The notes under the pieces: generated by a model | The model's input: the letters and a program-made list of their open reading frames with translations, nothing else | What the model was told of the DNA's origin: nothing | Databases searched by the model: none | Part shown: piece by piece, positions 24,405 through 35,500 of the stretch | How the letters are laid out: each line of letters starts with the position of its first letter | Numbering within the stretch: the first letter of the stretch is position 1 | Position numbers and translations under genes: made by a program | From: Steromphala cineraria | Taxonomy: Eukaryota > Mollusca > Gastropoda > Trochida > Trochidae | Length of the DNA stretch: 64,000 bases | NCBI GenBank assembly: GCA_916613615.1 | Contig: OU744736.1 | Coordinates: 3,604,330-3,668,329 of the forward strand | Direction: 5' to 3'

Positions 24405-24712
24405 TAGCAATCACCTAATAGGTAGATAATAAGTCCTAATTAGGTGAAAGCTAAGTACTAATAAGGTGATAGCTAAGTCCTAATTAGGACTTAGTATCTC
24501 GTAATTAGGACTTAGTTTCTCGTAATAAGGAGTAAGTATCTCCTAATTAGGTGATAACTAAGTCCTAAGTAGGTGATATCTAAGTCCTAATTAGGTGATA
24601 ACTAAGTCCTAATTAGGTGATAACTAAGTCCTAATTAGGTGATAACTAAGTCCTAATTAGGTGATAACTAAGTCCTAATTAGGAGTTAGTATCTCCTAAT
24701 TAGGAGATAAAA
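24405..24712. repeat. Right palindromic array of element Y
   Basis: About fifteen units, dominated by CTAAGTCCTAATTAGGTGATA (20-bp spacing), with a homogenised stretch at about 24,590-24,690. The array nearest the end reverts to CTCCTAATTAGGAG. Confidence 0.92.
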
Positions 24713-24753
24713 AAAATTCTCACTGTGGCACTAGGATGCTTCCGTAGGACCCC

Positions 24754-25849
24754 GTAAGTAAATGATAACAATTTCTATAAGAAATGAAACAAATTTCAAA
24801 TATTTCAAAATATTCAGTCCCTGATACTGATTCAGTTTCCCGTGAAATAATTGTGGTACTACTATTAAATCAAAGGAAAATATGACTGGAGCAATTAAAT
24901 ATCTGATTTTGCGAAATTATCCTCCAGTTCCAAAATTGATTTGTTAAGAGAAGCATTGTCATAAATCTTGATGAAGTTAACTAAAGTTTTTATTGGCGAT
25001 CTTATGAAGGACTGTTTAACATGTTTTGTGCTTCTCTCGGTGTATAACTGCAACAAGCTCTCTAGAATATAAAGTGTAGCAATTCTATACAAAAATTAGG
25101 TGCTGTTATATAACGAAAGCGAAACAAAACATGTCCTTCATAAGATCCTCAATCAAAGGTTTAGTTTACATTCCTTATGATTACAAAAACATCATTTTTC
25201 CAACATTGTTCTTAATTCTTTTCGAAAATTTAACAGCAATGTCAGGTGATTGTAATTATTTACATGAAAGTGTTTACAGTTTATAGATATTGAGATCCAT
25301 AACTTAAAACGGCAGAAGACATAGATATTCTCAACCATTCAGGCCCATGCAATCAGAGGTCCTCAGAATCCTGCTTTTTGCTCTCATTGGCATATGACAC
25401 GACGTGCAAAATGACCATTGTTTGCAAAAAGCTTAAAGCGAACACACTCAAGGACTCGGAGTAATTACAATGAAATGTTTCCGTAAAGGTAAGAATTTCG
25501 CTAGGAAGAGGAAAATATTTGAATCCAGTAAGACAATAACTTTCAGCACTCCTGTACTTTAGTAGATTGTAACGTCTAAAGAGATGAATGGCAGCACGCT
25601 TTTCTTGTATTCATATTCATTTATAGGTTTTCAGAGCTTTAGACTCAGCATCGTCGAAATAGGTGCAACAAAAATCATTTTTTAATTATTGTATTGAACA
25701 ATATTTTTGAAGAACGCTCTCCCGCTTTGGAGAATGCTAGAAATCACAGCCACGCCCCCTTTATCCTAACACAATCATAAGGTGTATAAATTTTCTAAGC
25801 TTGTGAGAGTTGTCTGATTATTTACCCACATTGAACATTTTGAAATATT
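24754..25849. other. No recognisable feature
   Basis: AT-rich spacer between element Y and the tandem duplication. Confidence 0.5.
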
Positions 25850-26014
25850 AGGCACGACAATATTACTGATGAACATTACTTACGCTTGATTACTTTTGCT
25901 TCAAATCTCAAAATTATGCAGCTGACATTTACTCAAAGTTATGTTTCATTTCGTCTTCACGGAAAGTATGCTTTTTTTCAAAGAAAACAATTGATACAAG
26001 CTGAAGCTTCTTAA

Positions 26015-26370
26015 AGGGGCAGTAGCACGTTTTTAGGGGGAATATAAGGTGATGTCAGGAAAATTGAAATTCATGGTTTCAATTGAAAGACAATCTATTT
26101 AAACTAATTGGAGCAGTAATAATTCAAATATACAACGTAAAGTTTAGCCGTGCGATTCCTTTTTCTTACACAAAATGAATTAAAGGTGTTCACACAAAAT
26201 GGCCGCCAATGGATTTTATGGTAATCTTCATACTTTGTCCTCTGACTATGGATGATTGGCGTGTGAAATGAGATTTTTGACACTGTCAAAATAATACATT
26301 AAGCATTAACTTACAATTATCAGTGAAAATTTCAAAATAGAAAATTATCAAAAAGCGTGCTACTGCTCCT
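26015..26370. mobile_element. TTAA-family MITE, copy 4, with intact target duplication
   Basis: 356 bp. Starts AGGGGCAGTAGCACGTTTTT, ends AAAAGCGTGCTACTGCTCCT, and is flanked on both sides by TTAA (26,011-26,014 and 26,371-26,374). The matching unoccupied site is at 27,832-27,835 in the neighbouring duplicate. A TTAA target suits piggyBac or Kolobok transposases; which one is not decidable here. Confidence 0.92.
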
Positions 26371-26784
26371 TTAAGCCTCACGGAAGAGTTTGGTCAATAC
26401 TAGAATCCAATGTAAAATATTTTTTTAAATGAACAAGAAGGTTCATTTCAGATGTAATGTCAATGTGTCTTTTACCAATGTTCGTAATATTGGGTTAGGA
26501 GCTCATAGATAAATTTATTTAGATCAATGTCAAGCATAACATGAGTAAAGAGTTTATCTTTTCCACTTTCAGTTTATGTATTTTGGGGATACTTCCAACT
26601 TTTCTTCTTAAATTTCCTAAATGAAAAAAAACCCAATGTTGTCTCAGGCTTTTTCTTACAACTGCACAGTTAAAGAAGACAAAAAACGGTTCCTCAATCT
26701 TTCATCAATCTTGGAATAGTTACTACAAATAACACAAGATACAGATTATATAAGGAATACAAAAATCTTTTGTCACCGGAAAAA

Positions 26785-26961
26785 TTAAATTGAATTAAAG
26801 GTTTCCGCCAATGAACTTTATAATTTATTCTCTGACAATGGATAATTGGTTTGTGTAATGCGATTTTTGACCCTTTCAAAATAATACTTCTTGCATGAAT
26901 GTACAGTTATCAGTGACAAACTGAAAATATAAAATTTGAAAAAAAACGTGCTACTGCCCCT
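26785..26961. mobile_element. TTAA-family MITE, copy 5, truncated
   Basis: Only the half ending AAAACGTGCTACTGCCCC remains. It was present before the local 1.46-kb duplication, since its twin is at 28,311-28,495. Confidence 0.75.
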
Positions 26962-27660
26962 TTATGAATGAAAGACTTGCAAGATTCAAGAAATAACTTA
27001 CATTTCGTCTAATGCCTAGACTGTTAACTGTAGCAAAATGTTATTTGATATAGGTTTGCGTCATACGTGCAACTTTTTGGAATATTTTCCCATTCATTTG
27101 AAAAATGTTTAGAATCAATATTGGATAATGAAAATAATCCAACTCATCATTGTAATAAATAAACCAATTTTAGAAGTATTTTCTATCATTTGATAATTAT
27201 TTTATGGTTAACTCATGTTATGACGCAATGATGCAATGTCGTAAAAGGAGATTACAATTTTCATTGGTATTCACCGAAACAAATCAAACTTTTTGTTAAT
27301 GTTATTCGCTAATAATAAACTCCGGAACCTATTCAATGATTGTGTTATATTGCCATTCAAACGAGGCACCCTAAATAAAGGGAAATCTAGGTGGCGCAAT
27401 ATAATGACTTATTTTAGAATATTCAATACCAATTCTAAAATTGATAAGTTAATGGAATCGTTGGTATTAACATAACCAAAATAAACTGATGTTTCGATAA
27501 GCGATGTTATGTATTGTGTAATACCTTTCAAGAAACCCATCAGGCATTGAATAAGAAACTAACCATCACAATGATTTTATAAACAGCCATGGCGCCCTGT
27601 TTCTCTTGCTTTGAAAAATTGCATTTAGAAAATATATTTGCTGAGCTTGTCTACCCAAAC

Positions 27661-29285
27661 AGCATTATGAAATACCAGGAAGTAACTAATGTGCATTACT
27701 TATAACTAATTACTTTTACTTCCCAATCTCAAAATCGTGCAGATGACATTTACTCAAAGCTATTTTTCATTTCATCTTCATGGAAAGTATGCTTGCTTTC
27801 AAAGAAGACAATTGGTACAAGCTGAAGCTTTTTAAGCTTCACGGAAGAGTTTGGCCAATACTAAAATCCAATGTAAAATATTTTTTTAATGAACAAGAAG
27901 GTTCATTTCAGATGTTATCTCAATTGTCTTGTACCAATGTTCGTAATATTGGGTTAGGATCTCTTAGATAAATTCATTTAGATCAATGTCAAGCATAACA
28001 TGAGTAAAGTGTTTATCTTTTCCACTTTCAGTTTATGTATTTTAGGGATACTTCAAACTTTTCTTCTTAAATTTCCAAATTCCTTAATTATTGAAAACCA
28101 TCAACATTTTGGTTTTCTAAAATTCTAACTTTTCCTGGTCTGTCGTACGTCCCTTAATGAAAAACCCCAATGTTGTCTCAGGCCTTTCTTACAATTGCAC
28201 AGTTAAAGAAGACAAAAAAGGTTCGTCATTCTTTCATCAATCTTGGAATAGTTACTACAAATACTACAGATTATATAAGGAATACAAAAATCTTTTGTCA
28301 CCAGAAAAAAATAAATTGAATTAAAGGTGTCCGCCAATGGTCTTTATGTGAATTTATTCTCTGACAATGGATGATTGGTTTGTGTAATGCGATGTTTGAC
28401 CCTTTCAAAATAATACTTTTAGCATGAACGTACAATTATCAGTGACAAACTGAAAATATACAATTGGAGAGAAAAAAACTCGTGCTACTGCCCCGTTATG
28501 ATTGAAAGATTTAAAGAAATAACTTACCATTTCGTTTAATGCCTTGACTGTTAAATGTAGGAACATTTTATTTGATATAGGTTTGCGTCATACGTGAAAC
28601 TTTTTGGAAGATTTTCCCATTCATTTGAAAAATGTTTAGAATCAATATTGGATAATGAAAATAATCCAACTCATCATTGTAACAAATAAACATCTTTTAG
28701 AAGTATTTTCTATCATTTGATAATTATTTCATGGTTAACTCATGTTATGATGCAATAATGCAATGTCGTAAAAGGAGATTACAATTTTTATTGGTAATCA
28801 CCGAAACAAATCTAAATTTTTGTTAATGTTATTCGCTTATAATAAACTCCGGAACCTATTCAATGATTGCGTAATATTGCCATTCAAACGAGGCACCCTA
28901 AATAAAGGGAAATCTAGGTGGCGCAATATAATGACTAATTTTAGAATATTCATAACCAATTCTAAAATTGATAAGTTAATGGAATCGTTGGTATTAACAT
29001 TTCCAAAATAAACTGATGTTTCGATAAGCGATGTTATGTATTGTGTAATACCTTTCAAGAAACCCATCAGGCATTGAATACGAAACTAACCATCACAATG
29101 ATTTTATAAACAGCCATGACGCCGTGTTTCTCTTGCTTTGAAATATTTCATTTAGAAAATATATTTGCTGAGCTTGTCTACCCAAACAGCATTATGTTAT
29201 GTTATGTAAAAGTTACTAATGTGCATTACTTATAACTAATTACTTTTACTTTCCAATCTCAAAATCGTGCAGATGACGGTAACTC
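27661..29285. repeat. Tandem duplication, unit 2 and partial unit 3
   Basis: Second copy of the unit. It holds the empty TTAA site at 27,832-27,835. The unit start (CTTGTCTACCCAAACAGCAT and AATCTCAAAATCGTGCAGAT) reappears at 29,170-29,280 and then the match stops, so a third, truncated copy begins there. Confidence 0.88.
28311..28495. mobile_element. TTAA-family MITE, copy 6, twin of copy 5
   Basis: Same truncated half, ending CGTGCTACTGCCCC, in the second unit of the tandem duplication. Confidence 0.75.
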
Positions 29286-29904
29286 AACGTAAATTTACAT
29301 TCACTAATCTGCATAGAAAATATCGTTGCATTAAAAGCAAAATATTGACATAAGCTTAATCTACGGTCATGAGAATGAGTTCCCTGGAGATATTTAATCA
29401 ATAACTAGAGTTTTCAAAAAAAGAAAGGCAAGTTAATAAATCATGTTTATGTGTATTCTATGATATTCAAACACAGTAAGCTTTTTTATCCGAAAAGGTT
29501 TTGCAACTATGCAATAGTTACTTTGCAATATAATCCTTTTGGGAATTGGACAGATATTTGTCAAAAACACCTTTGGCATACCAATAATATTCGAAAATTC
29601 TAATTTTTCTCTTTTAAATACAATTGCTACATAAAAGTTATATCTTACATACATCATTGATTTATTTCTGCAGCTGATGTATGCAGCTTGTTGCTACCTG
29701 TAGTCCAATCTGGTTATGACCATTGAACGTGATCTTAAAACCAAACTCCCCTGTCATGAAACAAATGCTACAATGTGATAAACATAACCACCATTGAACG
29801 ATGGTAACCAGATTTACCCGACTTCAACCCAATTTATCGAATTTTAGCTATTGTTATTTCAGTACAATGGAAAAAAAAGCAAAATAATGCAGAATTTTTA
29901 CAAG
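29286..29904. other. No recognisable feature
   Basis: AT-rich spacer between the tandem duplication and the receptor 3' region. A 74-codon minus frame is unsupported. Confidence 0.5.
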
Positions 29905-31331
29905 TTTATTTACTCTAAAACAATAAAATTGAGATCTGAAAGCACACGCCGGTCTGGTGGTTGTTTATAAACAACATTCAACATATTTAACAAGTAATTA
30001 AAACCAACAAAATATTACAATTCCTTAACAATAACATAAAACAGTATGTGTAACGAAAACATTATGGTACAATGCTTATCTATTGGTTTATCTTAGCTGC
30101 TCATTGCCTTGAAATACATAAAGATGATATAAAAACTCAACAGGAAAAACTTTTTGAGATGAACGATTTTGAGGACCGAGATTCTAAATATACATGTTGT
30201 TTGAAAAGGTGTTTCTATTTTCTAAGTAAAACATAAATGAAGACAATGTGATTAAGCAGTGATTGAAAGTAATGATCAATAGAAAAAATGACGAAATCAA
30301 TTAAGTGTATAAAACACAACCTGATTTGAGTGAAAGTGAAAACAAAATGAATGATCACTTTAGTCAAACACAAATATACATACTATGCAATACATGTTAA
30401 TTGCGATAATAATGTGAAGGAAATAACGAACATATCACAAAGAATTTTATGTAAGACTTCAGCAACAGCAAGAGCGAATTCTAATGTTTAATTTAATGTT
30501 GAAACTGGAATTATTTCAATTTTACTTCATTAGATAAATATTTCTATTTGAAAACTCAATGTAATGGAATGATGACACAAACTCTAATTTCGTTATTGCT
30601 GAATAAAGAATAAGTGCAGAAAAGATTATTAAAGATTGCAGCAATCATGCTGAACGACAAATATAAGATATTTATCTAACATAAAACAGGATATTAGGCA
30701 ACAGCAGAAAAGTTAAAACTTTAAGAAATTTACAACGTAAGCGTGTTCGAAATCTGTTTTTGATATGATACCATAAATTATCTATAAAAATCACTATATA
30801 TCCGATTCGTTGTTTTCGTAATTGTTTTGTAAAGTTTCGGACTTTTGAATTATAAAGATGGCACTTAAATCTTTCCTCTACTCAAGATGGAAGGACACTT
30901 CAACGGATGTAAAAGTTCATGACCTTGAGTAAAGGTCACGGTTAGGCACCAGGGGTCAAAGTAATCAAATAACATCCAGTTGGAATGTGCTCCGTCTTGA
31001 AAGGTGCCGTAATCTTAGATCTTAAAATTTTTACATTACGATATCAATTCGTAACAATCAATATTTATAAAAAATAACGAAGATTTTTAGAACTTGTAAA
31101 ACTGGCTTACATGAATCAAATTAAAATTGATTGTCATCGGTTCACAAATACATGTACACACATTTTGACGTTAACATATCACAAACATGTATTATGTCAG
31201 TGGAAACATTTAAAACAGGACGTTGTCAAACCTTTCGGGGCAATAACAATCCAAAACACTCTTGAGCAATAAGGCCACCTCATTTCCCTGCCTACAAGTA
31301 CGCATTTTTCTTAGATATCTCTTTCTTTTCC
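29905..31331 (-). other. Candidate 3' UTR and poly(A) signal of the receptor gene
   Basis: The first clear AATAAA on the minus strand downstream of the receptor stop is at 29,910-29,905. That gives a 3' UTR of about 1.4 kb. The stretch is AT-rich and carries no recognisable repeat, unlike its surroundings, which suits a transcribed UTR. No other ORF of note is present. Transcript evidence is lacking. Confidence 0.4.
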
Positions 31332-32525
31332 TTAAGTTGCATTTGCAACATTCCGCGTAATTAATAAACTTATTCCCGATTTACAATCATAAAATAATTT
31401 CACAAATGATTGCCTCACGTGAACGTTCACAATCCCGTACACAATCGGGTTTGTCGCGTGACCGATAAAAAACAGGTATCTAAGAACAAGGTTATGTGTT
31501 AAACCAAAAATATCAAACCAGAAGGGTAACCATGTCACAAGGTTAACGATTGTACACAGGAACAGCATTTTGCCTGTCCGGTAATGTAGAGCTAGACGTT
31601 TTGTCTTCACAACCACAGTTCCCGCCGAGGCAGGTGTTTCCTGGTCCAGTTGGTTGTTCCCGGGTCCTGCAGAGTCACCATCCCGCTCACCATACGGGTC
31701 GAATTCTATACGACGGTCATATGATATACCGGAAGTCTCACTCCTCGGCTCACATGCGTATTTCCGTTTCCGGTTTGTCTGTAATGTCTTCAATTTTGCA
31801 CGATTCCACAGTTTGGAATAGATTATGCAATAAAATATCACAATGAGTAGAAGCGAGAGGAAAAAAGACATCATGAGTATACTCTGATACAGATAGGCAG
31901 GAAGCGGTCCAACAATCGATGTCGTAAAATGACAAAAGTGGGTATTGTTTCCGGCATGTGGGAACCGACATACGACATCTGTGACGTCACTTGGTGTTAC
32001 AAGAGCGAACACAAGTACTGCAGGAACCGCCATTATGACACTTAGCGTCATGACAACCACTATCCCACAGTTAACATTTTTAACACTTATCCTTTTAGCA
32101 AAATGACACACGGCAAAGTAACGCTCTGCTGCTATGGCAACCAGAGTTGTATTGGAGGCACCCACGGTAAAATGTCGCAAGAACTCAAAAAGCCTACAGA
32201 CCACGTCTGATTGCACCATATGGAGTTCATAAACGATAGTATAGGGCATGATGAAAGTACAAACTATCAGGTCAATTAATGCAAGGATTTTGATAAAAGT
32301 GCTGGACATTTTGTTGTCATTTCGACGGAAGTAGACAACCAGAACTGGAATATTTCCTGCCGTTCCTATAAGAGACAGAATGCCCACAGTCACAGACAGT
32401 ACCATGTATTCTGGTTGCTTTAGAACACTCAAAATAGATATAGACTTGGCGTCGCTTGCTAGATGATCACTTGTGGAATTGTTGGCCATGGCTACCATGG
32501 TCATTTCGTCTTCATCTGACGTCAT
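31332..32525 (-). CDS. Class A (rhodopsin-type) G protein-coupled receptor, orphan, full length
   Basis: A 397-residue uninterrupted ORF with all seven membrane segments. TM1 is at about 41-66 with GN at 57-58. TM2 is at about 76-98 with the sodium-site Asp at 85 (LALIDL). TM3 ends in ERY at 124-126, a variant of DRY. TM6 carries TWLP at 331-334 in place of CWxP. TM7 carries NPIVY at 359-363. Cys100 before TM3 can pair with Cys176 or Cys188 in extracellular loop 2. Predicted N-glycosylation sites lie in the N-terminus (N15/N16) and loop 2 (N183). The third intracellular loop is long (about 230-312) and basic at both ends. A Cys at 381 in the tail could be palmitoylated. There is no signal peptide, as is usual in this class. 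Motifs fit the peptide/amine-receptor-like group that is heavily expanded in molluscs. The ligand cannot be told from the sequence. The coding region is in one exon, with a splice acceptor 33 bp upstream. Confidence 0.93.
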   Translation of the reverse strand: MTSDEDEMTMVAMANNSTSDHLASDAKSISILSVLKQPEYMVLSVTVGILSLIGTAGNIPVLVVYFRRNDNKMSSTFIKILALIDLIVCTFIMPYTIVYELHMVQSDVVCRLFEFLRHFTVGASNTTLVAIAAERYFAVCHFAKRISVKNVNCGIVVVMTLSVIMAVPAVLVFALVTPSDVTDVVCRFPHAGNNTHFCHFTTSIVGPLPAYLYQSILMMSFFLSLLLIVIFYCIIYSKLWNRAKLKTLQTNRKRKYACEPRSETSGISYDRRIEFDPYGERDGDSAGPGNNQLDQETPASAGTVVVKTKRLALHYRTGKMLFLCTIVNLVTWLPFWFDIFGLTHNLVLRYLFFIGHATNPIVYGIVNVHVRQSFVKLFYDCKSGISLLITRNVANAT

Positions 32526-32547
32526 AGGCTTTCGTCAGTGCAGCCAT
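32512..32547 (-). promoter_or_regulatory. Short upstream ORF overlapping the receptor start codon
   Basis: In the minus-strand mRNA an ATG at 32,547 opens an 11-codon reading frame (MAALTKAYDVR) that ends in TGA at 32,512. It runs past the receptor ATG (32,525) in another frame. Overlapping uORFs of this kind generally lower translation of the main ORF. The uATG context (AGGATGG) is stronger than average, with purine at -3 and G at +4. That this uORF is translated is inference. Confidence 0.5.
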
Positions 32548-32558
32548 CCTTTCGAAAT

Positions 32559-32575
32559 CTGAAATAAAATTGAAA
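32559..32575 (-). other. Splice acceptor before the receptor coding exon
   Basis: On the minus strand a T-rich stretch ending in TTTTATTTCAG lies immediately upstream of the uORF and the receptor ATG. The first exonic base would be 32,558. This indicates at least one 5' untranslated exon further upstream. Confidence 0.6.
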
Positions 32576-35500
32576 TATGTAAATTAGCATCATTATATGC
32601 CTTAATTTGATATGATAAGATTAATTGAGTAATATACATGTATGTAAATGTGAAAGGAATGTGCAACTTGTCTCCGAAGTAAGGAAACAAATCTTCATAA
32701 AAATATGAAAAAGACATATCCAAAAATTAAGACCAATAATGCATACTTAAACCATAACTATAGGCATCTTATTTCTTTCAATCGTTTGGAGAGAAAATAA
32801 TGATTAAATTTTACTTACATTTTTTGTAAACTAAGATATATTATGAATATGAAAGACTATGAGAGACTATGAAATAGATAAATGCCCAAAATGTTAAACC
32901 AAAAACAACTAAAATATAAATAATGTAGTATATAAGTAAGATATCCGGTAAAAGTTAAACATTGTGATATGAAAGAATTGGCGGTTTTTCTAGTAAAGGC
33001 TTTGGTTTTGGTCGCTAAATACAGTACTTCTTGGTTAGACACGAAAAGAATCTGTATCGAAACGTCGCAATCTACAAATGTATGAATAAAGAAGTTTTCA
33101 TCCATAGATAATGTCCATACTTGACTATTTAACTTTTAAAATGCCGCTCAAAGTAGTAAAATCTCGAAACAAGTTTGTTAGTGATCTTAAAAATGGACCA
33201 CACAAAGCATTTAAGTGTTTCTTACAATTGGACAACACTTTCCTTAGTTCTGACACACATAATGGATGAGAGACGGCACTGAGATTTACTACTAACAACC
33301 CAAAGTGATTTAATTCCGATAAACATTCCAAATCTCTCGTTTACTTTTTCTGCTGCTAACAGATTCCACACCACATACACTACACTGTGAGTGGATGGCA
33401 AGGAAAAACTATCTTCCTGATAACTCACTAGACATTTGGCATGAGCTCAGCTTGACAGGTATACATTTGTTAATTAACAATTTTATGAAAAGAGCATGCT
33501 TTCATTTTAGGTGTTATCTCAGGTTATGAAAATGATTTTTGTAATTACAAATTTTGCCCAATTACGCTTAAGTCTTTATCGGGAAGGCTTTAATATGTAC
33601 ATTGGATTTTAAACGTTTATAAAAATAATTAAGTTATATGTTTGATTCTTAGTAAAACTAACAAGTTTGAAGTAAACTTAGACAGATGCACGATATTGAT
33701 GTCCATCCTTCTTTGTTAATATAGAAACGAAATTCATTAAGAAATTGATACGGGTTCTGACTGTCAATGATTAAATGATATCAGATATAATGTGGAGATA
33801 TAAAGCAGTTTCTTTATAAATGCTGAGCAACCTTATCTGTGTTGTAACTTTAACGAAATTTCATTTGACTTGAACGATTTTAGACACGAATAGTTTCAAT
33901 GCCATATAAAAACATCAATTTACGAATTTGACCCTATGCCAATCGCCGATAAATAATTTTCAATAAATTCAAATAGCCATTGCAAATTTCTAGGTTTCAT
34001 TTTAAGACAATTTACTAAAAAAGCATTCCTATTTCCAATAACTTTTCTTGGGTGGTACATTAAATTACTTTGCAACTTGTTCTTATTGATAAATCTAATT
34101 CGTTTATCTTAATAAAATAGATATTTATGTGTTTGGTTGTTGAAATTTAATCAAATACGTTTTCCCTGGAGAGAAGAGCTATTTTATAAATAATCTAATT
34201 TCAATAAATAAATCGATTCCGTGACTAGACTACAATGTGTGGGATCAATCTCTATTCATCGTGTGGGGCTCACTGCGTTTAGGAGTTCTTATGTCTCAGA
34301 TATGTAAGCATTTTAAAGTAGATACACTTAACAGTGTTGTTAATCTCTTATCTGACTTTCAACAATAATCAATTGCAACGGCTTGGTATTTTCTCTGATA
34401 ACTCACTTAAAAGTATAAATGAGATGAATGATTCTGTCAGGGAACAGTACAGCATAATTGTTAAACCTTTTAATCTTTAAATCTTGCTTTAACTGTTCTG
34501 CGATTTGCATTGTGTCGAGACAGAATAGTAATACTATCTACATGCATTATGCTAGTTATTTTGCCTTTTCACAACAATTGATAATCATGCATGTTATGTA
34601 TGTGCCTATTGAATACATGTATCAATCAACATTTATCCAAAATTATATTAATATTAATTGTAAATTTCTCTCGAAGAATAAATCTGACTTTAGATACAAC
34701 TGTGAATAGTTTTCCTTGGGCTATTAAGTTCATTGACATGGCGTGCAGAGTAGTTGCGGTTTACTGTAGTCAGGTTTTTGCAATTTTCTACTAGAAGCAT
34801 TTATTCATTCCAATTCAAGCCCTTAACTTCCTTTATATGACCCTTAATAAGCCATTTGACCCAAACAAATTATCATAAAATAATGTTTAATGTTACCTAA
34901 GCTTGATTTATATCAAATTATAAAGTTAACACTCCGGCGTGATAAAAAATGATAGCTAATTAAATGTTATATTTACACGTCTAGATACGAGTTCATAAAA
35001 GCATAGGGTTGATTTAGAGGTATGTAAATGTCATTCCGCCAAAAATGTTTTAGACCTCAATTTCGTGGTACATGCAAAGGAACTTGCTTTAGAATTAGTT
35101 ATAAAGCTTAGACAAAAAATAACTTTGTAAACAGAAAATAGAATAAAATGGTTAAATAAAAACCTAATGTTCAACAAAAATGGAATACTTGCTATTTTAC
35201 AAATTTGATTCTTAACAGGTGAATCATTTGCAATAAGAAAACAGTCGAAACACACAAACCTTGACAAAGAACTATGTAGAATGATTCATTGGCGAACAAC
35301 ATTTACTTTAAGTAATAATTAAATTATTTGAAAATTTCATAATCATAGGGGATTATCAATATACAATGACACAATGACGTTTAAAAAGATTAGTGCAACG
35401 ACATATTTAAACAGGGATTTCCAAAACTAAAATAGGCTCTGCGGGATATGTTTAAGAACTTTATTAATCTTCACATAGTCTACAGTCTCGAAAGTTTTCT

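Larger units (their letters stand above)
23426..24753. mobile_element. 1.33-kb TIR element with CTCCTAATTAGGAG arrays (element Y)
   Basis: The left end TACGGAAGCATCCTAGTGCC continuing through ACAGTGAGAA and a T8 run is repeated in inverted orientation at the right end (24,746 downward), essentially without mismatch. Just inside each end lies an array of palindromic CTCCTAATTAGGAG units (23,471-23,660 and 24,405-24,712). The interior has no transposase ORF, so the element is non-autonomous. Its terminal sequence resembles that of element X: TACGrAAGCATmCwAG, then a T-run, then palindromes. Confidence 0.85.
25850..27660. repeat. Tandem duplication, unit 1 (carries MITE copy 4)
   Basis: Non-coding unit whose landmarks recur 1,460 bp later. 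For example CACGGAAGAGTTTGG is at about 26,380 and again at about 27,840, and the TTGGAATAGTTACTACAAAT stretch also recurs. Ignoring the inserted MITE, the units look about 90-95% alike by eye. A ~60-bp block near 28,080 is missing from this unit. The open frames inside are shared by both copies but show no protein features. Confidence 0.88.

Noticed and set aside
27293..29067. Similar 60-76-codon frames in both units of the 1.46-kb duplication
   Set aside because: Conserved only because the DNA is duplicated. No domain, and differences include frame-ending changes.
31550..31971. 98- and 73-codon frames overlapping the receptor
   Set aside because: These are other-frame readings of the receptor coding sequence, with no features of their own.
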